Assembly: GCA_964034945.1 (NCBI GenBank)
Contig: OZ035962.1
Location: 48,268,386-48,332,385, forward strand
Direction of reading: 5' to 3'
Source: Chrysopilus asiliformis
Lineage: Eukaryota; Arthropoda; Insecta; Diptera; Rhagionidae
Length of the DNA: 64,000 nt
The notes under the pieces are model-generated. The model made no database searches. It saw only the letters and a list, made by a program, of their open reading frames with translations, and was not told the origin of the DNA. Below are positions 43,183-56,095 of the stretch, one piece after another. Made by a program: the position numbers and the translations under genes. Numbering within the stretch: the first letter of the stretch is position 1; each line of letters opens with the position of its first letter.

Positions 43183-43817
43183 TTTTATTACTTAATTTAT
43201 CTTTCAAATTTATATTCTTACTACTGAATAAGTGTAAACTACATCACGCCAGATACGGATTCAATTCTGAGCGGTGGCAAAATATTTTTATTTTTATTTT
43301 TTTGTTGAAATTGAGTTTTTTAAACGTAAAATTAAAAATATCTGTTACGCATCGTCTTTTATTGGAAAAAGTGAAAATCATCTTCTCTGACGCTAGCCCA
43401 AACCCCTGAAGATAGACTTGAAACTTTCAGAATATGTCCCAACCATCGCGTAGGCGCTCACTAAGGCGAGATTTTTCGAAATTTTACCGCTGATGGAGTG
43501 AACGGGGGGTAAAGGGTGTTTGGGTGTTTTTAAACCGTGATTTTCGCCATGAATCCTGCTCAATAGGAGGCTGAAAAGTATCACTCGGAAGCGATTTTGT
43601 ATGTATTTCTTTCGACACAGCTCCAGCTTAAAATCGATTTTGATTATTCTTTTTTTAAAGGAAGCTCTCTATCTGTAGATGTGTCCACTTTACTTTTTTC
43701 CCATCTATATAATAAAAACTGTAAGGGAACAATTTTTATAATTTTGGATTTTCTCAAAAATATTGACATTCATTGATGTATTTGGTCGTATAATACTGAT
43801 GCCAAAAATGACATTTT

Positions 43818-44352
43818 TATGCCCGTATGGTGAAACCAAAGGGTATATTAACTTTGCATTACCGTTTGTAATGCCAAGACCCCGTCATCGCACAAAAAAA
43901 TGAATTACACCAGTGTGTTTAGAATTATAAAAAAAATTGAATTTAGCATGTCCGTCTGTGGCGCGGATTGCGGGCGCACAGATTGAGCTAGAGACTTGAA
44001 ATTTTGTGCAGATCCGTTTTTAGGAAAATGCGAGGCTAAGTTCGTTAATGGCCACAAATGGTCTATTAGGCGGGGTGGTACCCCCATACGAACAAAAACG
44101 TTTTTTGTAAATATCTCAAAAACGGTGCATCTTATTAAAAAAGTGCAAGAACAAAAGTTATTTAGGATATGATTCTAAATAAAACTCCCATACATTAAAA
44201 TCCGATTGGAACAAATTTTAAAAAATCTTATTGGAAAGTTTGACTTCAAACTGGAATTTTGATACAATTGTTCGAATTTTGACAGGAATATCACTATACG
44301 AGTTTCTAATAATTGCCAGACTGCCAGACTGGCAATTATTGGGTCTGTTATG
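43818..44352 (+). mobile_element. INE-1-like Helentron (#12)
   Basis: At the same nucleotide position in Y1 as #14 in Y2 (ATGACATTTTTA/TRCCCG), so it was already in the Y ancestor. The microsatellite is reduced to one unit. Confidence 0.9.
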
Positions 44353-44772
44353 CTTAAAATTTATGTTTGTCCGTCTGTCTGTATGTCGGTCGGTATTTCT
44401 GTCTGTTTGTCTGAATGTTTGTTCCGGCATCACGCAAAAACAGCACACAGGTACAGTTATTGACAGAATACAGGATATGATTCTTTTTGATGCCAATCCC
44501 CGTTTCTTCTGATATCTCTTACTCAAGTGTGTCGGATCCAGTTTAATAGCAACCCCTTTCCCTCTCTGTAAACTCCCTCTCTTGAAACCTCTTTATGCGC
44601 TTAAGGGTGTCGGATCCGGTTTTCACCATGAGAGAGGTCACCGCAAGAAAAATGTTTGCTCACTAATATCTACCCCTCCTTTTTATGTATAGCTAACGAT
44701 GGTATCTTTTTTCGGACAAAAAACAGTATATTTCACCTAAAAATTTAAAAAAGCAGTAAATCGATTTGAAAA

Positions 44773-45255
44773 CATAACAAAAGCTATAATTGCCAATCTT
44801 GCAATTTTTGAAAACCCGTATGGTGATATTCGTACCAAAATTCCACTTTGAAGTCAAACTTTCCAATAAGATTTTTTTAAATTTATTCCAATGGGATTTT
44901 GATGTATGGGAGTTTTATGTAGAATCATATCATAAATAACTTTTGTTTCCTGCACTTTTTGGATAAGATGCACCGTTTTTCAGATATTCGCAAAAAACTT
45001 TTTCGTTCGTATGGGGGGTACCCCCGCTAAGGGTCCATTTTTGCCCATAAACGAACTTAGCCTCGCATTTTACGAAAAACGGATCTGCGCAAAATTTCAA
45101 GTCTCTAGCTCAATCCGTGCGCCGGAATCCGCGCCACAGACGGACGGACGAAAACACACTGGTGTAATTCATTTTTGTGTGTGATGACGGGATCTTGGCG
45201 TTACAAACGGTAAGGCAAATCTAATATACCCTTTGGTTTCACCATACGGATATAA
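44773..45255 (-). mobile_element. INE-1-like Helentron (#13)
   Basis: Minus copy absent from Y2, whose empty site reads ATTTGAAAAAACAGTATT near 49290. It inserted after Y1 and Y2 separated. Confidence 0.92.
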
Positions 45256-46148
45256 AAACAGTATTTTTCGCATTATAAATTTTGTTCAATGAAAATTTGT
45301 GTTTTTGCTCTTGATTTCGACATTTTTATTCTTTTTCTTTTAAAATTAACAATGGAAAGCAAAATCAAAGTAACGCGTTCTGAAGAAGGATGAATAATGA
45401 CAAGACAGTAATCGATGGGGAAAGGAAGAAGCGAATCTATATGACATGTTGCCATCAATACTTCGCTGTTCGTCGTTTGAATGTATTTACACTTGCCATG
45501 TGTTGCCACTGTTTTGTGTTGCCACTGACGTTTTGCATTGCTATTAATAAATTTGAATTTCGAAACGTTAAAAAATTAAAGTTTTCTGAGTATTTAAATA
45601 CAGTATTTTGGGAAAAAAGCAATTATGCAGTATTGGAGTCTGAAAAACAATATAATACTGCGAAAAACAGTATAGATACCATCGTTATGTATAGTCCTCA
45701 CCTGCTATCTTCTGCAATTCTAAAGGGATTTGGTGCTTCAATGTATGACATGAATTAAAAAGAATAACATTTCCCACAATATTGTCTTTCCCCGTGTGGA
45801 TAACCACCTTTTACCGTTATTGAATATATTGTAAGTAAACAGTACGATTTTGTAATACACCGTTGAGTCACAAAGAAAAATGTCTCTAAAAAAATTTCCC
45901 TTTTTTGAGTTAACTATATGCATTTGACTCGAGGCCGAAGGCCGAGTAAAGAGGAAGGCGAGAGCTGAAATATATTTAAATAATTTTACGTAACATCTCC
46001 ATACATCAAATTCCAACAATTCAAGCGTGAGGGGCGAGGCCGAAGGCCGAGTAGTTGTGGAGGCCGTAGGCCGACGGGGGCAGGGAGGCCGAAGGCCGAC
46101 CTGCGGAAGGGGGATGAACCGCGAAGCGGTTCGGGGCGCAGCCCCTAG

Positions 46149-47576
46149 TCTATATATTTAAAAGGCAAAGCGATTTTGTATGGATTTCTTTCGACAGAGC
46201 TCCTGGAGTTCCTATTGAACCGATTTTGATGATTTTTTTTAAAATGAAAGCTCTATAGCTGTAGATATGTCCGTTTTACTTTTTTCTCCATTTTTATTAA
46301 TACTTTATTAGTAATTTGCCTTTCAAAATTATAAATATGCCGCTAACTAAGTCTTCAATGTTAAAACGACATTTCGTACTGTTCGATTAGTGCAGTGAGT
46401 TAGAAGTTGGACTACCATGCGCCAGGCCCGGGTTCAATTCTTATCGATGACAAATTCTTTTTTTTTTTTCTTTTCAAATTTTTTTTTTGATTTTTTTACT
46501 TTTATTAATATAACTTAATTTATCTTTAAGTTTACATTTTTACTCCTGAATAAGTGTTAGACTACAATGCGCCAGATGTGCGGGTTCGATTCCGAGTGGC
46601 GACAAAATGTTTTTTTTAATTTTTTTTTTGACCTTAAATTACTTATTTTATTTATATTATACTTCTTTAGGCGCGTTGGGTGATTTTTGGATGGGTAAAA
46701 TCTCATGAGTTCGCGTCACCGACATGCTTATTTAACAGCTTAAGAATGCTGTGATTCGCTTTCAGTTAATTTTTTTTTACAGAAAAAATTGATTTTTTTT
46801 GGTAGACAGTACAGAGCAAAATAAAATTAGCGAGGAAATTTCTGAACAGCGCGTGACTTTGTTATACAACAAAAAATTAAATATCTAGCCATTTTTTGTA
46901 TAAGAATATCATGTGCTGCTCAGCAATTCAAACCTTAGTATACATAATTGACTTTTATTTAAAATTTACTGTTTATTAGCATATATTTTCGAAATTTCAG
47001 GTTGAAAAATATATAGGTACACGACAAAATTACCTTACATATATTATTGTTTTCACTTCTGTTGGCAGTCCCCAATGACTGCCTGTTTTTTTATTACTTA
47101 ATTTATCTTTAAAATTTATATTCTTACTACTGAATAAGTGTAAACTACATCGCGCCAGGTACGGGTTCAATTCTGAGCGGTGGCAAAATATTTTTTTTTT
47201 ATTTTTTTTTTGTTGAAATTGAGTTTTTTAAACGTAAAATTAAGAATATCTGTTACGCATCGTCTTTTATTGGAAAAAGTGAAAACCATCTTCTCTATAT
47301 ATAAAATCGTTTAACCTGACGCCCAGCCCAAACCCCTGAAGATAGAGACTTGAAACTTTCAGAATATGTCCCAACCATCGAGATTTTTCGAAATTTTAGC
47401 GCTAAGGGGGTGAACGGGGGGTAAAGGGGGTTTGGGTATTTTTAAACCGTGATTTTCGCCATGAATCCTGCTCAATAGGAGGCTGAAAAGTATCACTCGG
47501 GGGTTTTTGGGGTCGCTGATCCCGAATCCGGTGTTAGATTTTCAAAATTCAAAACGGAAGGTCCTGTAAGGATAAT
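46149..47576 (+). mobile_element. Helitron-like element X3
   Basis: TC start directly joined to the CTAG of Y1. It has the same three modules as X1 and a satellite-like tail (47507-47576). No later insertions, so it serves as the empty-site reference. Confidence 0.75.
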
Positions 47577-48098
47577 TAATGCAAGAAATAACTTTTAGAA
47601 AATTATCTTTAGATGTGTCCATTTTACCTTTCCACCAATTTTTAATAATATTTTACTAGATACAGACCCATCGTTGTCGGGCTAAAGTTTTTTTTGCACA
47701 AAAAACTTCCAGAAATAACTTTTAGAAAATAAACGTGTTCGCTTCAAGACTTTCGGTTTTGAATTTTAAAACTCTAATACCCAATTAGTTTTTCCAGCCT
47801 CCTCATGGGCAAGCTAACTTCAGTCATAAAATATTATCATCACGGACAATGGTGAAAATCTGATCAAAATCGTTTTCGGTTTATAATTAGTGTCTCTATT
47901 TTTGTTTTAAACAGTTTTCACATACAAAAAAAAAACACAAAAATCACAAAGAAAAAAATTTGTTTTAACTAAATGAAAAAAAAAATTAAATTAAAAAAAA
48001 AAAAACCTTGGCACCAGCAACCCTGGCTTCGAGCATGGGTATTTTACCCCTTCATTAAACGCCCAGCTGCGATCCGTGTTGTTAAGATCGAAGACTCA
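47577..48098. other. Spacer between X3 and Y2
   Basis: CTAGATACAGACCCATCGTTG (47656) resembles CTAGCAGACCCTTCGTTGG at 32734, a possible common element edge. Poly-A rich at 47930-48005. No gene. Confidence 0.5.
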
Positions 48099-50182
48099 TC
48101 TATATATTTAAAAGGCAAAGCGATTTTGTATGTATTTCTTTCGACACAGCTCCAGCTTAGAATCGATTTTGATTATTCTTTTTTTAAAGGAAAGCTCTCT
48201 ATCTGTAGATGTGTCCACTTTACTTTTTTCCCATCTATATAATAAAAACTGTAAGGGGGACAATTTTTGTAATTTTGGATTTTCTCAAAAATATTGGCAT
48301 ACATTGATGTATTTGGTCGTATAATACTGATGCCAAAAATGACATTTTTATACCCGTATGGTGAAACCAAAGGGTATATTAACTTTGCCTTACCGTTTGT
48401 AACGCCAAGACCCCGTCATCACACATAAAAATGTATTACACCAGTGTGTTTAGAATGATAAACAAAATTGATTTTTGCATGTCCGTCTGTGGCGCGGATT
48501 GCGGGTGCACGGATTGAGCTAGAGACTTGAAATGTTGTGCAGATCCGTTTTTCGCAAAATGCGAGGCTAAGTTCGTTAATGAACAAAAATGAACCATTAG
48601 GGGGTACCCCCCATACGAACGATAACGTTTTTTGCGAATATCTCAAAAACGGTGCATCTCACCAAAAAAGTGAAAGAACAAAAGTTATTTAGGATATGGT
48701 TCTGCATAAAACTCCAATACATCAAAATCCTATTGGAACAAATTTTAAAAAATCTTATTGGAAAGTTTGACTTCAACTGGAATTTTGATACAACTGTTCG
48801 AATTTTGATAGGAATATCACTATACGAGTTTCTAATAATTGCCAGACTGGCAGGTTTTGTTATGCTTAAAATTTATGTTTGTCCGTCTGTCTGTATGTCG
48901 GTCGGTATTTCTGTCTGTTTGACTGAATGTTTGTTCCGGCATCACGCAAAAACGGCGCGGCCGATTTTGATCAAACTTTGCACACAGGTACAGTTATTGA
49001 CAGAATAAAGGATATGATTCTTTTTGATGTCAATCCCTGTTTCTTCTGATATCTCTTACTCAAGGGTGTCGGATCCAGTTTAATAGCAACCCCTTTCCCT
49101 CTCTTGAAACCTCTTTATGCGCTTAAGGGTTTCGGATCCGGTTTTCACCATGAGAGAGGTCAGCCCGAAGGGAAAATTTTTGCTCACTAATATCTACCCC
49201 TCCTTTTTATGTATAGCTAACGATGGTATCTTTTTTCGGACAAAAAACAGTATATTTCACCTAAAAATTTAAAAAAGTAGTAAATCGATTTGAAAAAACA
49301 GTATTTTTCGCAGTATAAATTTTATTCAATGAAAATTTGTGTCTTTGCTTTTAATTTCGACATTTTTATTCTTTTAAATTAACAATGGAAAGCAAAATCA
49401 AAGTAACGCGTTCTGAAGAAGGATGAATAATGACAAGACAGTAATCGATGCGGAAAGGAAGAAGCGAATCTATATGACATGTTGCCATCAATACTTCGCT
49501 GTTCGTCGTTTGAATGTATTTACACTTGCCATGTGTTGCCACTGTTTTGTGTTGCCACTGACGTTTTGCATTGCTATTAATAAATTTGAATTCCGAAACG
49601 TTAAAGAATTAAAGTTTTCTGAGTATTTAAATACAGTATTTTGGGGAAAAAAGCAGTAATGCAGTATTGGAGTCTGAAAAACAATATAATACTGCGAAAA
49701 ACAGTATAGACACCATCGTTATGTATAGCCCTCACCTGCTATCTTCTGCAATTCTAAAGGGATTTGGTGCTTCAATGTATGACATGAATTAAAAAGAATG
49801 ACATTTCCCACAATATTGTCTTTCCCCGTGTGGATAACCACCTTTTACCGTTATTGAATATATTGTAAGTAAACAGTACGATTTTGTAATACACCGTTGG
49901 GTCAAAAAGAAAAATGTCTCTAAAAAAATTTCCCTATTTTGGGTTAACTATATGCATTTGACTCGAGGCCGAAGGCCGAGTAAAGAGGAAGGCGAGAGCT
50001 GAAATATATTTAAATAATTTTACATAACATCTGCATACATCAAATTCCAACAATTCAAGCGCGAGGGGCGAGGCCGAAGGCCGAGTAGTTGTGGAGGCCG
50101 TAGGCCGACGGGGGCAGGGAGGCCGAAGGCCGACCTGCGGAAGGGGGATGAACCGCGAAGCGGTTCGGGGCGCAGCCCCTAG
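48099..50182 (+). mobile_element. Helitron Y2, full length
   Basis: 2084 bp from A/TCTATATATTTAAAAGGC to CTAG/T (50179-50182). Subterminal 3' hairpins at 50151-50165 and 50167-50179, preceded by repeated GAGGCCGAAGGCCGA. The A/T target and lack of TSD fit Helitrons. Non-autonomous: no Rep or helicase motif. The 78-aa frame at 49423 is also open in Y1, but without a recognisable domain. Confidence 0.88.
48349..48864 (+). mobile_element. INE-1-like Helentron (#14)
   Basis: Orthologous position to #12. The stem-loop is partly decayed (TTGCCAGACTGGCAGG). Confidence 0.88.
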
Positions 50183-50884
50183 TTAATTTTAAACTCCTAA
50201 ATCTTTTGAGTTAATATTATGTACAGAAAACATAAAAACCAATCGAAAATCAGTAAAATATATACAATTTTCTTGTATTCGATTTTTTTTTTGATTTTTT
50301 TTAAATAACGCATTTTATTTATATTGTCACTAAATTGAATTTTACAATATGACGGTGAGGGGGAGGCAGAGGAAGTCAAAAAATATTTTTTTGTCACAAG
50401 AAATTACCTTTCGAAAATGTTCAATATCATTTCAATCGGTTAAGCCGTTACAAATTTTTAAAGTTTTTGTGATTTCGAGTTTTCGCCGACTTTGACCCCC
50501 TCCCCTCCGCCGATCGGACGGTATTCTACCAAACAAAAAAATACGGATAATTTTTTTAGATCCCTAACAATATCCAATCGAGCAAAGTTAAGAAATCAAA
50601 CTTAACTGTAAACGAGAGTATGAGTTGAGATTAAATTCACCTAAAATTAAAAATGTAGGCAATATTATTTCCTTTAATTGTGATTATATGCATTTTTTCT
50701 CACAAGCGCAGTGTTCGAGAAATTTGTATTTAAGAAAAAATGTATGGGAGGTAACCGTTGTAGCTAGTGGTACTTTCCCAAAAGTTGATAGAAAACTATG
50801 ATTTCGGTAAAACTTCATGTTGATCGGAGAGTTTGAAAATGAATTGAATGTTTTTCTTCGGCCAAGCGACATGCTCCGCTGCTC
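50183..50884. other. Spacer with inverted relative of 39.2-39.5 kb
   Basis: 50330-50590 is the reverse complement, with divergence, of 39195-39460 (shared GATTTCGAGTTTTCGCC). Nothing else recognised. Confidence 0.5.
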
Positions 50885-51301
50885 GTGTGCGCTGCCAACC
50901 GCATGCATATCTGCTGCTTTGGGGGATTATTTTTCAAAGCTGAGTTGTTAGAGAAAAACAGTCTTTATATAGTTTGTTTATGGCGTTATATTAATAAAGA
51001 TTTGAAACTGAAAGCGTATGAAAAACTACTAGATAAAATGAGAGAAGTGGATCCACATGCCACAGTGGATATCGTGAAAAAAAATAGTTTGCGAAGAAAT
51101 TTTAGAGCCAAATTAAAAAACATAGAAAATTCTAAAAAATCGGGATCAGGACAGGACGAAGTTCAACAAACATCATCGCTAAGATATGCGAATGTACTGA
51201 CCAACATTTTGACGTCAATGTTCAGTGTTACGTGTGGAGGCAATTTCCATCCATGTTACCTGACGAAAATTTTCATCAATAATACTTGTCAAGTAACATT
51301 G
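50885..51301 (+). pseudogene. MADF-like domain fragment
   Basis: The pattern LWRYINKDLKLKAYEKLLDK, EVDPHATVDIVKKNSLRRNF and AKLKNIENSKKSGSGQDEVQ follows the MADF (Myb/SANT-like) fold: a tryptophan, then Y/L helix, then KxNSLRxxFRxELKK and ESKKSG. MADF domains bind DNA in insect transcription factors and also occur in transposon-encoded proteins. The usual YxPxLWYF end is decayed and no BESS motif follows. The last part of the open frame runs into satellite-like repeats at 51302, so the C-terminus is not genuine. No splice sites could be assigned. Probably a relic or captured exon. Confidence 0.5.
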
Positions 51302-51840
51302 AAAGTGTGTAAGCCCCTTAAGGATAACGCAAATATCGTTTTTCAATTTTTTTTTCCGAAAAAGAATGACGTCATTACCTTTTCCTCAAATTTCCTAAAA
51401 AAAAATTTCTTCTTTGGATTTTTGGGGTCGCTGACACCAATTTGGACGTTTAGAAGTCTGTAAGGGTAACGGAAGGGCCTGTTAAAATAACGTGACTATT
51501 CTTTTCTTCAAATTTTCTGGAAAAAATCTCATCTGTGAGTTTTTGGGGTCGTTAATCACGAATCTGGTATTGGAAATTCATAATTCCAAATAGAAGATTC
51601 TGTAAAGATAACGCAAACATCCTTTTTTCCATTTTTTCTAAAAAAAAACTGGCTTTAGGGGGTCTGCTAGTTCGTTGATCATGAATCTGGTGTTGGAATT
51701 TCAAAATTTGGAACGGAATTTCCTGTAAGAATCACTGAAATATCCTTGTGTCATTTTCTCTCGAAAAACTGCCAATAGGGGGTCTTCGAGGCCGCTGATC
51801 ACGAATCTGGTGTAAGAATTTCAAAGCTCGAGATATCTTG
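51302..51840. repeat. Five decayed satellite units
   Basis: Pieces AAGGATAACGCAAATATCG, TTTGGGGTCGCTGACACC, GGTCGTTAATCACGAATCTGG and GGCCGCTGATCACGAATCTGG recur every 110-120 bp. They are much more diverged than 1-2260, so this is an old array. Confidence 0.8.
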
Positions 51841-52445
51841 AAAGCATAGCGATTTTTTTAACGATTTTAACGCGGTTTTCGCCATTAACTTATCATAGAA
51901 TTAAACCCCATCCTATGACAGGTAACCGCAGTCTTGGTAGGAATTCCATAAGGCTGTCGATTCGCTTCACATAAGGCGATCAGCTTCAAAAGTCGTCGAC
52001 AGTATCCTGTGATCATACGGAATTTTTTTTATGAAATTGCAAAAATGTAAAAGTAGTATATTTATTTAGATGAAATTAATGCAATATGATATAATAATAA
52101 AATAATATGTCCCTTTTTTAAAATTCGTTGATTATATTCAAGTAAAATTAAAATTTAGTTTTATGTATTTGGTAATTGCTGTATGTAATCTATAATTTGC
52201 ATAGATTTCAACTATGACATGCGTGCATCCTCATAATAGTACAAAACTATACTAAGCAAATTTTTTTAAAAAATATTTTTCCCTTTTTAGACGTGGATAC
52301 GTCTTGGATTTTGGTTATGGGGGTACAAATTAGAAAATCGGCTTGCTGCCATGATAACAAGTTTGCAATCGATGATACTCGATAGTTTGTGGTGACATCC
52401 GAACAGAAACTGTGTTATAAGATCCGGCCTACATTAAAGCAAAAA
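51841..52445. other. Spacer; right end pairs with 36.4 kb
   Basis: 52290-52440 (ACGTCTTGGATTTTGGTTATGG to GATCCGGCCTACATTAAAGC) is the reverse complement of 36333-36474. The remainder is AT-rich and unrecognised. Confidence 0.5.
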
Positions 52446-52670
52446 CGAATATGCGTAAAATTTCAAGTCCCTAGCTCAATCCGTGCCCCCGCAATCCGCG
52501 CCACAGACGGACGGACAGACGGACGGATGGACGGCCATGCAAAATTCAATTTTTTTTTATCATTCTAAATACACTGGTGTAATTCATTTTGGTGTGTGAT
52601 GACGGGATCTTGGCGTTACAAGCGGTAAGGCAAATTTAATATACCCTTTGGTTTCACCATACGGGTATAA
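52446..52670 (-). mobile_element. INE-1-like Helentron, 5' half (#15)
   Basis: Microsatellite to 5' terminus only; broken at its core. Confidence 0.85.
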
Positions 52671-52692
52671 AAAATTGAATTTTGCATGAATT

Positions 52693-52860
52693 TTGAATAT
52701 CTCAAAAACGGTGCATCTTATCAAAAAAGTGCAAGAACAAAAGTTATTTAGGGTATGATTCTACATAAAACATCTAATAATTTTTAAAAAATCTTATTGA
52801 AAAGTTTGACTTCAACGTGGAATTTTGATACAACTGTTCGCCGATCACTTAAATCACCAT
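52693..52860 (+). mobile_element. INE-1-like Helentron, 3' half without stem-loop (#16)
   Basis: Starts ATATCTCAAAAACGGTGCATC and stops at AATCACCAT, where the LTR of Gypsy-3 begins. The retroelement inserted here, or recombination removed the stem-loop. Confidence 0.85.
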
Positions 52861-53552
52861 TGTAGTGAAATGGAATCGAGACCGGATACTTACGAAATCT
52901 AACTATTCAACATCAACTATAAGCAATGGATTTCGAAAGTTGTTAAATGGTTCAGTGACCGTTGTAGTTACTAAAAACTATTGCCAACATAGTAATTTCA
53001 AAAGAAAGTCGTTAAGCAACAAAGTCTCATTTTTGAACAAAGACTAAATTTCAACGTTGCTATTTCCAAATATCGACTTATTGAAGTTACGATGTGTCAT
53101 CATTTGATTGACCTAATATTTATATTTTCCCATGGGAAAGTAAAGTTATTGATATCGTGTTGTAGAAATGTTAACGTAGGTCCGAACCCCTACTCGATTC
53201 AACAAAGGAAGAGGTCAAAATTTAGGTATGGAATAATTTGACAAGAGAGAGTTTGAATTCAGAAGTCAAGGAGAACAGTAGTTAGTCAGTAGTTAACGAG
53301 TAGTGTAGTAGAAGTAGTGAGTAGAAATTAAGTCAGTCAATAAGTAATTAATTAAGTAAATTTTGTAAAGATCAATAAGTAGTGAAGTAAGTGAATTTTG
53401 TAAAGGAAGATCAGTTTTTCAGATTGTGAATAAAGGAAAGAAACCAAGTTAATTGTAAAAGAAAATAAGTTTATAAGTTTATTTATTTTATATAGTCATA
53501 CAGAGTAATCTCATAGACATTTATTGTAACAAAAAATAAAATGAAAGGAAAG

Positions 53553-56095
53553 AAACAAAAAAAATCATGATAATAACAATTGTTTTTTATCACATCTGAC
53601 GAGCGATGTACACATCAATAGTAGTGGTGAATTTCTTCCATAAGATGTCTTCGAAAACTTGACATAAAAAAAATTAAAATTCCGCGTGTTCCTAGGCTTG
53701 GTGTTGACATCTAATGCCAACAGCAAGTTAGGGGCATCTATCTCATTTTGTAATATTTTATAAACAAACATACATTGAAGAATTTCGCGCCTTTTCGATA
53801 AAGTAGTTAAATTCAATAGTGACAATCTTTGTTCATAAGAAGGCAAATTCCATGGGTCAAGCCAAGGTAACTTGCGTAGTGCAAATCTTAAAAATCTTTT
53901 TTGTACGGACTCTAGTCTCAGAGTATGGGTAATACACGTAGGACACCAGACAACACATGCATATTCGAGGATCGGTCTAACAAATGCGTTATACAAAGAC
54001 ATAATGGCATATGGATCCGATAGATCTGACGAAAATCTTTTGACCAGGGATAGTATTCTTGTCGCGTTATTTATAATAAGTTCTCGGTGAAGTTCGAAGG
54101 TTAATTTTTGATCAAGTATCACTCCAAGGTCTCTGATAGACTCGACTCTTTCTATCGCAATTGAGTCAAAATTGTAATGAGTACTAAATAAATTAGAGCG
54201 ACGTGAATACGAAATAACAAAGCATTTTCTTAAATTTAACACTAGAAAGTTTTTACTACACCACGTGAAAAAACTGTTAAGGTCAAGTTGTAAAAGGTTA
54301 GCATCCGTATGATTGTCAATAGTTTTAAAAATTTTGAAATCGTCTGCATACATTAAAATACGAGAATGCTTTAAGACATAATTAACATCATTAACATATA
54401 TAATAAATAAGAGAGGACCAATATGACTTCCCTGTGGAACACCAGACGACACTAAAATCAAATCAGATACAACTGACCTAAATTGCACATATTGCGACCG
54501 GCCAGTCAGGTACGAAAAGATCCACGTGATCACGTTGTCAGGAAAACCCAGCAAACGTAATTTAAATAATAAAAGTTTGTGATCGAGTTTATCAAAAGCC
54601 TTGGAGAGATCTGTGTAAATTGCATCAACCTGCTGTGAGTCTAAGAATTTCATAATTGTGAAGTTTACAAATTCACACAAGTTTGTCGTAGTGGAACGTT
54701 TTTTAATGAAACCATGTTGATTATCGCTTAGCATATTCTTACAGTATGGATAAATGAGATTAGTCACTGCACACTCAAAAAGCTTTGAAATAGCAGATAA
54801 TTTAGCGATACATCTATAATTCTCTATATTATCTCTTTGGCCCGATTTATGCAGAGGAATCACATATGAACTCTTCCATAAATCAGGAAAAATGTTTTGT
54901 TTTAGCGAAAGATTAAATATAAACGTAAGAACTTCATATAAGCTATAAGCACATTTCTTTAAAAATAGCGAAGGAATTTGATCAGGCCCTGGTGATGAGA
55001 TCTCGTCAAGATCTAACAGCGATTGCAAGACTGTTTCCCCGTCTAAATAAACATTTGGAATATTAACTGTATTAACAGAGTCAAGAAATGTAAAATATTG
55101 GTAGTCGATATGATTAGAATTAGAAGTGTAAGTTTTACTAAAAAATGATGCAAACATATTTGCTATTTCCCGAGGGTCGTCAGAAGTTAAATTGTTGTAG
55201 GTCATAACACTAGGATAATCGTCATTTTTCTTTTTAGACTTTATATAACTCCAAAACATTTTCGGTTTATTTTTTATTTCTTGCTCCATTTTATTTATAT
55301 ATAATTTGTGGCAAATCAATATATAGGATTTGAGTTCACGACGATAATTGCAGTATTCGAGGTAGTCATTATGATGTCTGGTAGTCCTCCATTTTTTGAA
55401 GGACCGGTTCTTTAAATTTTTTAACCTTCTCGTTTCACGATCATACCATGGAGGATTTGATAACGTTTTAGAAGACATATATGGAACAAACATAGATATA
55501 CATCCTAAAATACTTTCATAGAACAATGATAGCGCTACGTTTACGTCAGATGCGATAAAGACTTCAGTCCAGTCAATATTTGAGATAAAGTTATTAATTA
55601 AATTATAATTTGCTTTTTTAAAATTGAAGTACTTTACAAAATGAGGTAATGAATCGCATGAAGTGTCATAAGAGTAGTATATGTTTAAAGATGGATGATG
55701 GTTGTCTTCTGCTACCAAAGGTGAATCACAAGCTTCTACAAGGCAATTTGTATAATCATTGCAGAGAACCAGATCAAGAATTCTTCCTAGTGTATTAGAT
55801 ACTGGATTTATTTGGAAAAGGTTGTTATCACAAAACCCGTCAATTGCAATAACTTCGACGTCCCGTCTAGCATTTAGCGCTGTTAGATAGTTATCGCCAT
55901 CATCCAAGGTATTCCAACTGAGATTAGAAAGATTGAAGTCTCCGAGTACGAACAACTTGTCATCTGGCCTCATGAGATAGTTGATTGAGTCAATAGCACT
56001 AATTATGTCTTTCATATTTTCGACGGAAGGACAAGGTATATAAAGAACAATAATGTATATATAAACATTATCTTCCATTAGTATCCTTTTATACA
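53553..56095 (-). pseudogene. CR1/jockey-type LINE, 5' truncated, open ORF2
   Basis: The open frame 53565-56120 (851 codons; its first few codons are LTR sequence). The endonuclease is N-terminally truncated: it begins near VLYIPCPS and keeps LFVLGDFNLSNLSWN and a downstream ILDLVL/DNHHPSL-like region. RT motifs in order: NYRCIAKLSAISKLFE, DAIYTDLSKAFDKLDH, SSGVPQGSHIGPLLF and catalytic MYADD near residue 590, then a thumb (RPILEYACVVW). No RNase H. The RT-C-terminal frame is uninterrupted, so the copy is fairly young but dead on arrival by 5' truncation. AAAGGAAAG at 53544-53552 and 56096-56104 is the candidate TSD. The stop is followed by only about 12 bp, so the 3' UTR is minimal. Confidence 0.85.

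Larger units (their letters stand above)
41069..43589 (+). mobile_element. Helitron-like element X2
   Basis: Starts with the same TCTATATATTTAAAAGGC 10 bp after X1 ends. It carries two later insertions (a TTAA MITE and INE-1 #11), for which X1 and X3 are clean empty sites. The 3' end is fused at 43589 to a 5'-truncated Y1. Confidence 0.7.
43590..46148 (+). mobile_element. Helitron Y1 (5' truncated)
   Basis: Begins at AAGCGATTTTGTATG, lacking the first 22 bp seen in Y2. It ends with hairpins AACCGC/GCGGTT and GGGGC/GCCCC plus CTAG (46145-46148), immediately followed by the TC of X3. It carries two Helentrons (#12, #13). The open frame 45390-45758 is conserved in Y2 but matches no family. Confidence 0.85.
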
